Positions 8,593-17,181 of a stretch of DNA of 64,000 bases are shown here, piece by piece. This DNA is from Larkinella arboricola (GTDB lineage: Bacteria; Bacteroidota; Bacteroidia; Cytophagales; Spirosomataceae): positions 124,001 to 188,000 of the forward strand of contig NZ_QLMC01000004.1 in the NCBI RefSeq assembly GCF_003259745.1. The letters are read 5' to 3'. The notes under the pieces were generated by a model, which had not been told where the DNA came from, did no database searches, and saw nothing but the letters and a program-made list of their open reading frames with translations. How positions within the stretch are numbered: position 1 is the stretch's first letter; each line of letters begins with the position of its first letter. Made by a program: the position numbers and the translations under genes.

Positions 8593-9401
8593 AATCCGCA
8601 GTAACAATTGCCCTGGTTCCCGACATTAAAACCGGCCCCTGGATTTTCTGGCATGATCTGGAAACGAGCATGGCGAAAGCGGCTTCGCTGGGCTTTGATG
8701 CCGTCGAACTCTTTACGGCTTCGGCGGATGCCGTGGCCCCCGACCGGCTGGCGGCTTTGAGTAGGCGGTTTGGGGTTAAAATTGCCGCCGTCGGAACCGG
8801 AGCCGGGAAAGTAATCCACGGTTTAACCCTGACCGATCCGGATGCGCATGTACGATCCAAAGCCGTTTCGTTTATTGCCGACATGATTGCGTTTGGCGCC
8901 GGGTTTGGTGCGCCGGCCATTATTGGTTCGATGCAGGGAAACGCGGTGCCGGGTGTGGAATATGAACAGGCGCTGGACTGGCTGGCTGAGGGCCTGAATA
9001 TTCTGGGAAAACAGGCCGAAGACCAGGGTGTTACGCTGATTTATGAACCCCTGAACCGTTATGAAACCAACCTGATCAACCGGCTGGAGGATGGCGTCAC
9101 GTTGCTCCAATCGCTGGAGACGCCGGGGGTTAAGCTGCTGGCTGACCTGTTTCATATGAATATTGAGGAAACCTCGCTGGCCGACAGCATCCGACAGGCG
9201 GGTTCGTCTATTGGCCATGTGCATTTTGCCGACAGCAACCGCCGACCGGTTGGCGGGGGACATACCGCGATGGCCGACATCGTAACGGCTTTGCAGGAAA
9301 TCAACTATGCCGGTTTTATCTCCGCCGAAGCCTTCCCCTGGCCCGATCCCGATGAGGCCGCCCGGCAGACGATGGCATCTTTTAACCAGTATTTCAGGTA
9401 G
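8589..9401 (+). CDS. Sugar phosphate isomerase/epimerase family TIM-barrel protein
   Basis: The 270 residues fit the AP endonuclease 2-like TIM barrel shared by hydroxypyruvate isomerases and ketose 3-epimerases. Metal-ligand regions are visible as YEPLNRYETN (Glu), LLADLFHMNIEE (Asp/His), GHVHFADSNR (His) and ISAEAFPW (Glu). It has no signal peptide. Overlapping the upstream dehydrogenase by 4 bases, it probably isomerises or epimerises the keto-sugar or keto-acid made by the two dehydrogenases. The precise substrate cannot be read from sequence. Confidence 0.82.
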   Translation: MKSAVTIALVPDIKTGPWIFWHDLETSMAKAASLGFDAVELFTASADAVAPDRLAALSRRFGVKIAAVGTGAGKVIHGLTLTDPDAHVRSKAVSFIADMIAFGAGFGAPAIIGSMQGNAVPGVEYEQALDWLAEGLNILGKQAEDQGVTLIYEPLNRYETNLINRLEDGVTLLQSLETPGVKLLADLFHMNIEETSLADSIRQAGSSIGHVHFADSNRRPVGGGHTAMADIVTALQEINYAGFISAEAFPWPDPDEAARQTMASFNQYFR

Positions 9402-9448
9402 CCCGTCCGGGCGGTTTCCGAAAACTGTAAACCGAAAACCTTAACACC

Positions 9449-9790
9449 ATGCAACGATTTTGCCTTGCACTTGACCTGATCGACGACCCCGAATTGATTG
9501 CTGAATACGAACAGTGGCACGCACCCGGCAGCGGCTGGCCGGAAGTCCGGGCGGCTGATCTGGCCGCTGGTATTCAGGATTTGCAGATTTACCGCACGGG
9601 TAACCGGATGGTGATGATTCTGGAGACGGACGATGACTTTACGTTTGAGAAGAAAGCCGCGCAGGATGCCACGAATCCGCACGTGCAAAAGTGGGAGGAA
9701 CTCATGTGGAAGTTTCAGCAGCCCTTGCCCTGGGCCAAAGAAGGCCAGAAGTGGGTGCTGATGGATCAGATTTTCCAGTTTGAAAAGTAG
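9449..9790 (+). CDS. L-rhamnose/L-fucose mutarotase family protein
   Basis: The 113-residue protein has the RhaM-type ferredoxin-like fold sequence: RFCLALDLIDDPELIAEYEQWH at the N-terminus, the Arg-Met-Val-Met strand (IYRTGNRMVMILET) and a Trp-rich C-terminal stretch (WEELMWKFQQPLPWAKEGQKW). The family interconverts alpha and beta anomers of 6-deoxy-L-sugars, supplying the right anomer to a 1-dehydrogenase. It follows the epimerase by 47 bp on the same strand and is the last gene before a terminator. Its presence supports an L-fucose or L-rhamnose-like substrate for the operon. Confidence 0.85.
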   Translation: MQRFCLALDLIDDPELIAEYEQWHAPGSGWPEVRAADLAAGIQDLQIYRTGNRMVMILETDDDFTFEKKAAQDATNPHVQKWEELMWKFQQPLPWAKEGQKWVLMDQIFQFEK

Positions 9791-9818
9791 CTTTCTTCTT
9801 TTCGTTTTCGTGTGTACT

Positions 9819-9843
9819 GCCGGCCTGCGTGTCGGCTTTTTTT
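9819..9843 (+). terminator. Rho-independent terminator of the sugar-oxidation operon
   Basis: GCCGGC (9819-9824) pairs with GTCGGC (9831-9836, one G-U) around a six-base loop, followed by seven T residues (9837-9843). It lies 28 bp after the mutarotase stop. Farther on (9859-9874) a separate small hairpin, ACTACG/CGTAGT, is seen in the gap before the kdp genes. Nothing else stands out up to 10073. Confidence 0.7.
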
Positions 9844-10073
9844 ATGCGTGACCCAATGACTACGGTTTCGTAGTTCCTTTCAACACATTCTCTTCCATTA
9901 TGGAGAAACACCGTGCCATTTTGGTATGGTTTAGCTATTCCTCTGGTTGCCTCTGATTTCTTATCTTCCTAGTTAGTGGTCTGTAAATGAGTTGGTTGTT
10001 TCTTATTGTTTGATTCTGTCTATAACCGGAATCCTTTTTGTCAATTGGCAAAACAGTACTAACCAACTTAAAA

Positions 10074-10160
10074 ATGGAAATCTACTTTCTGCTGATCATT
10101 ACCGCCTTGCTCTGCTTCGGCTTCTTCTACAAAGCCATCGACTGGTTTGAGAAAATCTAA
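10074..10160 (+). CDS. Tiny membrane protein at the head of the kdp operon (28 aa)
   Basis: An ATG-to-TAA frame encodes MEIYFLLIITALLCFGFF followed by YKAIDWFEKI. It is a single hydrophobic helix with a charged C-terminal tail, the same build as KdpF, but it is separated from the KdpF-like ORF by only 11 bp. I do not know a named family for it. Its position directly before kdpF and its membrane-protein composition suggest a second small subunit or stabiliser of the Kdp complex. It is too short for most gene callers. Confidence 0.55.
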   Translation: MEIYFLLIITALLCFGFFYKAIDWFEKI

Positions 10161-10171
10161 TTCACGCTATC

Positions 10172-10252
10172 ATGATTACGCTCATTTTCTGCATTGCACT
10201 CCTGGTTTTTGCCTACATGCTGTACGTGCTGATTAAACCGGAAAAATTTTAA
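10172..10252 (+). CDS. kdpF: K+-transporting ATPase small subunit KdpF
   Basis: The 26-residue frame (MITLIFCIALLVFAYMLYVL plus IKPEKF) is one transmembrane helix ending in the Y-x-x-Y-x-L-x-x-P-E-x-F pattern of KdpF. It ends 11 bp before kdpA, the canonical place. In KdpFABC the subunit lies at the KdpA/KdpB interface and stabilises the complex. Confidence 0.8.
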   Translation: MITLIFCIALLVFAYMLYVLIKPEKF

Positions 10253-10263
10253 TACAACCCACT

Positions 10264-12006
10264 ATGAATACCGAATGGATTGGCGTGATGGCGATGTATG
10301 GACTAACGGTCCTGCTGGCAATCCCGCTCGGCAAGTATCTTGCAAAAGTCTTCAGGAGCGAACCCAACCGCAACGGCGGAACGGCTTTTGATTGTATGGC
10401 TCCACTGGAGCGACTGATTTACCGGTTGGGCGGCATCAACCCCGACCGGGACATGCACTGGAAGGAAAATCTGGTGGCTCTGCTGACGATCAATGCCGTC
10501 TGGCTGGTCTACGCCTTTGTCATGCTGCTGACGCAGGGCAGCCTGCCGCTCAACCCCGATGGCAACCCGTCGCAAACGCCGGATCTGGCCTTTAATACGG
10601 CGATTAGTTTTCTGGTCAATTGCGACATCCAGCATTATTCCGGCGAATCGGGAGCGACGTACCTGACCCAGTTGGGCGTTATGACCTTTCTGATGTTTGT
10701 TTCGGCGGCCACCGGCATTGCCGCTGCGGTGCTACTGTTTCGCTCGTTTCTGCCCAAAACCGTCGAGAGCGTGGGTAATTTTTACGTCTTGTTCGTTCGT
10801 TCGATCACCCGGCTGTTGCTGCCCGGTTCGCTGATCGTGGCCCTGATTTTGGCCTTTAACGGAACCCCGGCTTCGTTTGACGGTAAAGACACCATCGTGA
10901 CAATGCAGGGCGATACCGTTGATGTATCGCGCGGTCCGGCGGCTGGTTTTGTGGCCATTAAACACCTGGGAACCAACGGCGGGGGCTTTTTCGGGACCAA
11001 CTCAGCGCATCCGCTGGAAAACCCCAATTACCTGACCAACATGGTAGTCATGATTGCCCAGATGATCATTCCGATTGCGATGATTTTTGCACTGGGATTC
11101 TTTGTCAACCGGAAGCGGTTTGCCTGGGTAGTTTACGGAGTCATGACCGTTGGGATGCTGTGCCTGCTGGTGCCCACCATTCTTTCGGAACTGGGCGGAA
11201 ACCCGGCCATCACTCAACTGGGTGTTTCGCAGCCAACCGGGGCGATGGAAGGCAAGGAGGTCCGTTTCGGGCCACTGGCATCGGCCTATTGGAGCATTGT
11301 TACCACCATCATCTCAACGGGTTCGGTCAACTCGATGCACGACAGTTCGATGCCGCTTTCGGGGGCCATGCAACTGCTGGGCATGATGGTCAATGCCTTC
11401 TACGGCGGGGTGGGTGCGGGGCTGCTCAACTTCTACTACTTCCTGATTATCTCGGTGTTTGTGGCCGGTTTGATGGTGGGCCGCACGCCCGAGCTATTTG
11501 GCCGCAAAGTCGAAGCGCGGGAAATCAAGATTGCCTCCATTGTGGCCCTGCTTAGCGCCCTGCTGGTGAAAGGCGGTACGGCGCTGGGCGCCTGGGTGTT
11601 CCTGAAATACGGTGACGCGACCGGGGCCGCGATCGGCTGGGCCGTAAAACCGTCGGCCTGGCTGAACAACCCCGGTTTTCACGGTTTTTCGGAGATGCTC
11701 TACGAGTTTACGTCAGCCAACGCCAACAACGGATCGGGGTTTGAAGGGCTGGGCGACAATAGTTTTTTCTGGAACTATGCCATCGGTATCGTCCTGATTT
11801 TGGGGCGGTTTATTCCCATCATTGGCCCCGTTGCCATTGCCGGCCTGCTGGCGAAAAAGAAGTATGTCCCCGAATCCGCAGGGACCTTGCCGGTCGATAC
11901 GCCGACGTTTGGTTTGATGATTTTCGCGGTCATCTTCATCATCACCGCCCTGTCGTTTTTCCCGGCGCTGGCGCTGGGGCCGCTGGCGGAGTTTTTCAGC
12001 TTATAA
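10264..12006 (+). CDS. kdpA: Potassium-transporting ATPase subunit A
   Basis: The 580-residue protein is the K+ channel-like subunit of the KdpFABC P-type ATPase. About ten membrane segments are visible together with the family's selectivity-filter loops: FNTAISFLVNCDIQHYSGE, LGTNGGGFFGTNSAHPLENP, ISTGSVNSMHDS and FTSANANNGSGFEGL. The Gly in GTNGGG and the Asn-rich loops correspond to K+ binding. The length matches the family. It is followed by kdpB after 18 bp and sits in the order kdpF-A-B-C. Confidence 0.97.
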   Translation: MNTEWIGVMAMYGLTVLLAIPLGKYLAKVFRSEPNRNGGTAFDCMAPLERLIYRLGGINPDRDMHWKENLVALLTINAVWLVYAFVMLLTQGSLPLNPDGNPSQTPDLAFNTAISFLVNCDIQHYSGESGATYLTQLGVMTFLMFVSAATGIAAAVLLFRSFLPKTVESVGNFYVLFVRSITRLLLPGSLIVALILAFNGTPASFDGKDTIVTMQGDTVDVSRGPAAGFVAIKHLGTNGGGFFGTNSAHPLENPNYLTNMVVMIAQMIIPIAMIFALGFFVNRKRFAWVVYGVMTVGMLCLLVPTILSELGGNPAITQLGVSQPTGAMEGKEVRFGPLASAYWSIVTTIISTGSVNSMHDSSMPLSGAMQLLGMMVNAFYGGVGAGLLNFYYFLIISVFVAGLMVGRTPELFGRKVEAREIKIASIVALLSALLVKGGTALGAWVFLKYGDATGAAIGWAVKPSAWLNNPGFHGFSEMLYEFTSANANNGSGFEGLGDNSFFWNYAIGIVLILGRFIPIIGPVAIAGLLAKKKYVPESAGTLPVDTPTFGLMIFAVIFIITALSFFPALALGPLAEFFSL

Positions 12007-12024
12007 TAAGAAATTACTACTAAA

Positions 12025-14109
12025 ATGGCACAGCCAAAACAGACCTCCCTCTTCCAGCGTGAGCTGGTTGGAAAAGCTATCCGGGAGTCATTCGTGAAGT
12101 TAAATCCGGCCGTTCTGATCAAAAACCCGGTTATGTTTACCGTCGAAGTCGGCACGCTGATTATGGTGCTGGTAACGGCTTACGTTGCCCTTTCGGGCGA
12201 TGAGTCGCAGGGCACCCTGGGCTATAATCTGGTGGTAACGGTTATCCTGCTCGTAACGGTTTTATTTGCCAACTTTGCCGAAGCCATCGCCGAAGCCCGC
12301 GGGAAAGCCCAGGCCGAATCGCTGCGCAGAACTCGTCAGGAAACGCCCGCCAAAGTGATTCGCGCGGTGGGTACTCTGAAAGTCAACGAAGTTCAGACCA
12401 TTCCTTCCTCGCAACTCGTCAAAGGCGATGTATTTGTCTGCGAAGCGGGCGACATCATTCCCTCCGATGGGGAAATCATCGAAGGATTAGCCACCATCGA
12501 CGAGTCGGCCATCACCGGCGAATCGGCTCCGGTTATTCGCGAAGCCGGGGGTGACCGTTCCTCGGTCACGGGTGGCACCAAAGTACTTTCGGACAAAATC
12601 AAAGTGCAGGTGACGACCCAGCCCGGCGAGTCGTTTCTCGACAAAATGATTGCGCTGGTGGAGGGGGCCAGCCGCCAGAAAACACCGAACGAAATTGCCC
12701 TGACGATTCTGCTGGCCGGTTTTACGCTTATTTTCATCATTGTCTGCGTGGCCCTCAAACCGTTCGCCGATTACGCCAACACCCCCATCACCATCGCGGC
12801 CCTGATCTCGCTTTTCGTCTGCCTGATTCCGACCACCATCGGCGGGCTACTGTCGGCCATCGGTATTGCCGGGATGGACCGGGCTTTGCGGGCCAATGTG
12901 ATTGCCAAATCGGGCCGGGCCGTCGAAACGGCGGGCGACGTAGACACGCTGTTGCTGGATAAAACCGGAACCATTACCATCGGGAATCGCAAAGCCACCC
13001 ATTTTTACCCGGCTCCGGGGATTTTGAAAGAGGACATGATCCGGGCCAGCGCCCTGAGTTCACTGGCCGACGAAACGCCGGAAGGCAAGTCGATTGTGGA
13101 ACTGGCCCGGAGCGGAGACTCTGGAACCGACGTGACACGCAACCTCAGCACAGCAGGTGCGACGCTGATCAAGTTTACGGCCGAAACCCGCTCATCGGGC
13201 ATTGATCTGCCGCAAAATGGTCAGGCAAGCGAACGGCTGCGGATTCGGAAAGGCGCTACGGATTCCATCCGCAATCTGGTCTTGCGGGCGGGCAACGTGT
13301 TCCCGAAAGAAACCGAAGAACAGGCCCGGCAGATTGCCGGCAACGGTGGAACGCCCCTGATTGTGGCCCAGAATGAGCAGGTGATGGGCGTTATCGAGTT
13401 GCAGGATATCATCAAACTCGGTATTGCCGAACGGTTTGAGCGGCTGCGGAAAATGGGCGTCAAGACCGTGATGGTAACGGGCGACAACCCGCTGACAGCC
13501 AGGTTTATTGCGCAGAAGGCCGGGGTGGATGATTTTATTGCCGAAGCTAAACCGGAGGATAAAATGAATTACATCCGGCATGAGCAAACCGGCGGCAAAC
13601 TCGTAGCGATGATGGGCGACGGAACCAACGACGCCCCGGCGCTGGCGCAGGCCGACGTGGGCGTGGCCATGAACAGCGGCACGCAGGCTGCCAAAGAAGC
13701 CGGGAATATGGTGGACCTGGACAATGATCCGACCAAGCTGATCGAAGTGGTGGAAATTGGTAAACAACTCCTGATCACGCGCGGCACGCTGACGACCTTT
13801 TCGATTGCCAACGACGTGGCCAAATACTTCGCCATTGTTCCGGCCCTGTTTACGGTGTCCATCCCGGCGCTGCAAAGCCTGAACATCATGCGGCTGCACA
13901 GTCCGGAATCGGCCATCCTGTCGGCGGTAATTTTCAACGCGATCATCATTCCGCTGCTGATTCCGCTGGCCCTGAGGGGGGTGGAATACAAACCGATTGG
14001 GGCCAGCGCCCTGCTGCGCCGGAACCTGTTTATCTACGGTTTTGGTGGGTTGGTGGCCCCTTTCATCGGCATCAAATTACTGGATTTAGTCGTCGGACTC
14101 TTTGTTTAA
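12025..14109 (+). CDS. kdpB: Potassium-transporting ATPase subunit B (P-type ATPase)
   Basis: The 694-residue catalytic subunit hydrolyses ATP to drive K+ uptake. The motifs present are the TGES actuator loop (ITGESAPVIRE), the phosphorylated Asp in DKTGTIT (residue 312), the nucleotide-binding KGAT and the hinge GDGTNDAPALAQADVG. The membrane helix with IPTTIGGLL replaces the CPC-type motif of heavy-metal pumps, as in other KdpB proteins. The gene is intact and of normal length, 12 bp before kdpC. Confidence 0.97.
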   Translation: MAQPKQTSLFQRELVGKAIRESFVKLNPAVLIKNPVMFTVEVGTLIMVLVTAYVALSGDESQGTLGYNLVVTVILLVTVLFANFAEAIAEARGKAQAESLRRTRQETPAKVIRAVGTLKVNEVQTIPSSQLVKGDVFVCEAGDIIPSDGEIIEGLATIDESAITGESAPVIREAGGDRSSVTGGTKVLSDKIKVQVTTQPGESFLDKMIALVEGASRQKTPNEIALTILLAGFTLIFIIVCVALKPFADYANTPITIAALISLFVCLIPTTIGGLLSAIGIAGMDRALRANVIAKSGRAVETAGDVDTLLLDKTGTITIGNRKATHFYPAPGILKEDMIRASALSSLADETPEGKSIVELARSGDSGTDVTRNLSTAGATLIKFTAETRSSGIDLPQNGQASERLRIRKGATDSIRNLVLRAGNVFPKETEEQARQIAGNGGTPLIVAQNEQVMGVIELQDIIKLGIAERFERLRKMGVKTVMVTGDNPLTARFIAQKAGVDDFIAEAKPEDKMNYIRHEQTGGKLVAMMGDGTNDAPALAQADVGVAMNSGTQAAKEAGNMVDLDNDPTKLIEVVEIGKQLLITRGTLTTFSIANDVAKYFAIVPALFTVSIPALQSLNIMRLHSPESAILSAVIFNAIIIPLLIPLALRGVEYKPIGASALLRRNLFIYGFGGLVAPFIGIKLLDLVVGLFV

Positions 14110-14121
14110 TTCCTTATCATC

Positions 14122-14685
14122 ATGAAATCTCATCTTGCTCCAGCTATCCGATTGACCCTCGTTATGCTGGTTTTATTAGCGGTCATTTATCCGCTGGTGG
14201 TCGCCGGGTTTGCCCGGTTTGCGCCGGGAGAGGGTAAAGGCGAAACCGTCCTGGTAAACGGCAAAGTGGTCGGTTATGCCCGGATTGGTCAGGCGTTTAC
14301 GGAAGACCGGTATTTCAACGGCCGCCCGTCGGCGGTGGATTACAACGCGGCCGGGTCGGCGGGCTCTAACAAAGGGCCGGGCAACCCGGATTACCTGAAA
14401 ACCGTTCAGGCGCGGATCGACACGTTTCTGGTGCATAATCCCGGCGTTCAGAAAGCCGACATTCCGGCGGAACTCGTGACGGCTTCCGGTTCCGGACTTG
14501 ACCCCGATTTGTCGCCGGCCGGGGCCAAAGTGCAGGTGGCCCGCATTGCCAGAATTCGTGGTATTTCAGCCGGGCGACTGAATCAGCTGGTTGACGAACA
14601 CACCGAAGGGCCGCTGCTTGGCCTTTTTGGTCCGGCCAACGTGAATGTACTGGCGCTCAACATTGCGCTGGATGAATTGAAGTAA
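14122..14685 (+). CDS. kdpC: Potassium-transporting ATPase subunit C
   Basis: The 187-residue protein has one N-terminal membrane helix (about residues 9-30) and the conserved periplasmic pattern RPSAVDYNAAGSAGSNKGP, followed by VTASGSGLDPDLSP and VARIARIRGI. KdpC is thought to act as a chaperone-like subunit that raises the complex's affinity. It completes the kdpFABC set. The downstream gap of 105 bp contains a dyad like the TetR operator and no terminator. Confidence 0.96.
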   Translation: MKSHLAPAIRLTLVMLVLLAVIYPLVVAGFARFAPGEGKGETVLVNGKVVGYARIGQAFTEDRYFNGRPSAVDYNAAGSAGSNKGPGNPDYLKTVQARIDTFLVHNPGVQKADIPAELVTASGSGLDPDLSPAGAKVQVARIARIRGISAGRLNQLVDEHTEGPLLGLFGPANVNVLALNIALDELK

Positions 14686-14699
14686 ATCGTATCAATGTA

Positions 14700-14712
14700 A
14701 TAGTTTTACTAT
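14700..14712. promoter_or_regulatory. Dyad resembling the TetR operator, before the kdp porin gene
   Basis: ATAGTTTTACTAT differs from the central 13 bases of the 4094-4108 operator (ATAGTATTACTAT) at only one position. It lies 15 bp after kdpC and about 80 bp before the porin gene. Either the same regulator acts at both places or the similarity of two AT-rich dyads is chance. There is no direct evidence for binding. Confidence 0.3.
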
Positions 14713-14790
14713 GAGTCTCTTACAGGTTAATTGTCGTAGTGTCTCAGAGTATAACAAGACTTCGGCTCACTGAAAAAGCCGTCCATCATC

Positions 14791-15960
14791 ATGAAAAAAT
14801 CGGTATTAAATACGCTTGTCGCCTTACTTTTGAGTATGGGCAATTTGTTAGCCCAACTGACCACACCCGCTCCATCGACTGATTCAACGGCTTCGCCCGC
14901 TTCCCGGTTAACTTTTTCCGGTTACGCCGAAATTTATTACGTGCAGGATTTTGACCAGCCCAGGGCGCACGAGCGGCCCGGTTTTCTCTATAACCACAAG
15001 CGCAACCGCGAAGTCAATGTGAATCTGGCGTTTATCAAAGCGGCTTATGCCGGCGAACGGCTGCGCGGCAATCTGGCCCTACAGGTTGGTACGTATGCCC
15101 AGTACAACTATGCCGCCGAACAACCGTTGCTGCGAAATATCTTCGAAGCCAATGCCGGGGTAAAACTGGCTAAAAACCGCGATCTGTGGCTGGATGCCGG
15201 GATTTTCTCCTCCCACATCGGTTTTGAAAGCGCCATCTCGAAAGACTGCTGGACGCTGACCCGCAGCCTGGTGGCCGAGAATTCGCCGTATTATCTGGCC
15301 GGGGCCAAGCTGACCTACAACTCGCCCAACGGGAAATGGACTCTGTTAGGGTCGGTATTGAACGGCTGGCAGCGTATCAACCGCCTGCCGGGTTATACCA
15401 AACCGTCGTTTAGTACGCAGGTGCAGTACCGGCCAAATTCAGCCGTTACGTTCAACTGGAGCACCTTCATGGGCGCCGACCGGCCCGATTCGCTGAAGCA
15501 GACCCGGTTTTACAATAACATCTACGCCATTATCAACCCAACCGGAAAGTTGGGCCTGATGGCTGGCTTCGACATCGGTGCCGACCGAAAACCGCTGACC
15601 AGCCAGGGGCAGCGTGTGGGCAGCGGGAGCTATGTCTGGTATACACCGGTGGTCATTGCCCGGTATGCCACCAGTTCCAGAAGCTACGTGGCTGGTCGGG
15701 TTGAATATTACGACGACAAAAACGGTGTCATCATCAGCACCGGAACCGGAACGACGGACCGCACCAACGGTTTTCAGACGTGGGGATATTCGGTCAACTA
15801 CGATTACGCGATTCTTTCAGATCGGTCCGATGTGTCGGCTGTCTGGCGCATTGAATACCGGGTATTCAGCAGCCGGGACGCCATTTTTGCCGAAACCGCG
15901 TTCGGCCCGGCCCGCCGAACCAACCAGGCCCTGACGATTTCCCTTGCCATTAGTTTTTAA
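14791..15960 (+). CDS. Outer membrane beta-barrel porin associated with kdp
   Basis: The 389-residue protein has a signal peptide (MKKSVLNTLVALLLSMGNLLA) and alternating hydrophobic strands with many aromatic residues, ending in ISLAISF. A terminal Phe is the signature of outer membrane barrel proteins. Blocks such as SGYAEIYYVQDFD and DAGIFSSHIGFESAISKDCWTLTRS resemble OprP/DUF-type barrels of Bacteroidota. Placed between kdpC and the sensor genes on the same strand, it may let K+ reach the periplasm. That role is inferred from context. Confidence 0.75.
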   Translation: MKKSVLNTLVALLLSMGNLLAQLTTPAPSTDSTASPASRLTFSGYAEIYYVQDFDQPRAHERPGFLYNHKRNREVNVNLAFIKAAYAGERLRGNLALQVGTYAQYNYAAEQPLLRNIFEANAGVKLAKNRDLWLDAGIFSSHIGFESAISKDCWTLTRSLVAENSPYYLAGAKLTYNSPNGKWTLLGSVLNGWQRINRLPGYTKPSFSTQVQYRPNSAVTFNWSTFMGADRPDSLKQTRFYNNIYAIINPTGKLGLMAGFDIGADRKPLTSQGQRVGSGSYVWYTPVVIARYATSSRSYVAGRVEYYDDKNGVIISTGTGTTDRTNGFQTWGYSVNYDYAILSDRSDVSAVWRIEYRVFSSRDAIFAETAFGPARRTNQALTISLAISF

Positions 15961-16053
15961 CGTGGACAAGGGAGGTTAGAAAAGAGACATCCGCCGAATT
16001 TGTCTTTACTCTTTTGTCTCCCGTCTCAAATCTTTCCTCTCGCCTTTTCAAAC

Positions 16054-17181
16054 ATGGAAACCAACCGCGATCAATCGGCCGAACACTTTCTCCGACTTAT
16101 TCAGGAGTCGCGCCGGGGAAAGTTTAAAATTTACATCGGTATGAGTGCGGGCGTGGGCAAAACCTACCGGATGTTGCAGGAAGCGCACGTGCTGCTGCGG
16201 GGCGGCATCGACGTAAAGGTCGGTTTTGTGGAAACGCATAACCGGGCCGAAACCCACGCCCTGATCGATGGGTTACCGATTATTCCGCGCCGGCAGCTGT
16301 TTTACCGGGGTCGCGAACTGGAGGAGATGGACGTGCAGGCCATTCTAAACGGCCACCCCGAACTGGTGATTGTCGATGAACTGGCGCACACCAACGTGCC
16401 GGGTTCCAAAAATGAAAAGCGCTGGCAGGATGTGCTGGAAATTCTGGACGCGGGCATTAACGTGGTCAGTGCCGTCAACATCCAGCACATTGAGAGCCTG
16501 TACGAAGAAGTACACGACATTACCGGAATTGAAGTAACGGAGCGGGTGCCCGACCGGGTGTTGCAGGCGGCCGATGAAGTGGTGAACATCGATCTGCCCG
16601 CCGATGAGTTGATTACGCGGCTGAAAGAAGGGAAAATCTACGAACCCGCCAAGGTGGAAACGGCACTGCGCAATTTCTTTCAGGCCGACAAAATTCTGCA
16701 ACTGCGCGAACTGGCGCTCAAGGAAGTGGCCACGGCGGTGGAGCGCAAGGTCGAAACGTTACTGCCGGTCAATACCCAGTTGAAGCACGAACGGCTGATG
16801 GCGTCGATCAGCAGTAATTATGTGGTGGGTCGAAAGTTGATCCGTAAAACGGCCCGACTGGCGGCTTATTACCAGGCCCGTTGGTGCGTACTGTACGTGC
16901 AGACACCCGCCGAAGACCCCAACCGCATCAAGCTGGAAGTGCAGCGGCATTTGATCAATAACTTAAAACTGGCCACCGAACTCGGTGCGGAAGTGATTCA
17001 GGTCAAAAACCGGAGTATCTTTAACGCCCTGGTTGAGGAGTGTGAGAAGCGCAAGATTACGACCGTTTGCATCGGCAAGCCGCATTTTAACCTGCTACAG
17101 GTTATCTGGCGAACCAACGCCTTTAACCGGCTGCTGAACAAGTTATCGGAATCAGACATCGACTTAGTGATTCTGTCATGA
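16054..17181 (+). CDS. kdpD: KdpD N-terminal sensory protein (KdpD domain plus USP domain, no kinase)
   Basis: From the ATG at 16054 the product has 375 residues. Residues about 20-230 are the KdpD domain: Walker A-like GMSAGVGKTYRML, VGFVETHNRAET, and VIVDELAHTNVPGSKNEKRWQDV. Residues about 245-375 form a universal-stress-protein (USP) domain. It then stops. The membrane region and histidine kinase of E. coli-type KdpD are missing but follow as the separate overlapping gene at 17178 (ATGA overlap). An in-frame start at 16000 lies inside an intergenic inverted repeat and was rejected. It should sense K+ or turgor in the cytoplasm together with the kinase. Confidence 0.9.
   Translation: METNRDQSAEHFLRLIQESRRGKFKIYIGMSAGVGKTYRMLQEAHVLLRGGIDVKVGFVETHNRAETHALIDGLPIIPRRQLFYRGRELEEMDVQAILNGHPELVIVDELAHTNVPGSKNEKRWQDVLEILDAGINVVSAVNIQHIESLYEEVHDITGIEVTERVPDRVLQAADEVVNIDLPADELITRLKEGKIYEPAKVETALRNFFQADKILQLRELALKEVATAVERKVETLLPVNTQLKHERLMASISSNYVVGRKLIRKTARLAAYYQARWCVLYVQTPAEDPNRIKLEVQRHLINNLKLATELGAEVIQVKNRSIFNALVEECEKRKITTVCIGKPHFNLLQVIWRTNAFNRLLNKLSESDIDLVILS

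Noticed and set aside
13192-13899. Long minus-strand frame (235 codons) inside kdpB
   Set aside because: It is the shadow of the highly conserved kdpB coding frame. Other long antisense frames, such as 24037-24924 and 32626-33585, are rejected for the same reason.
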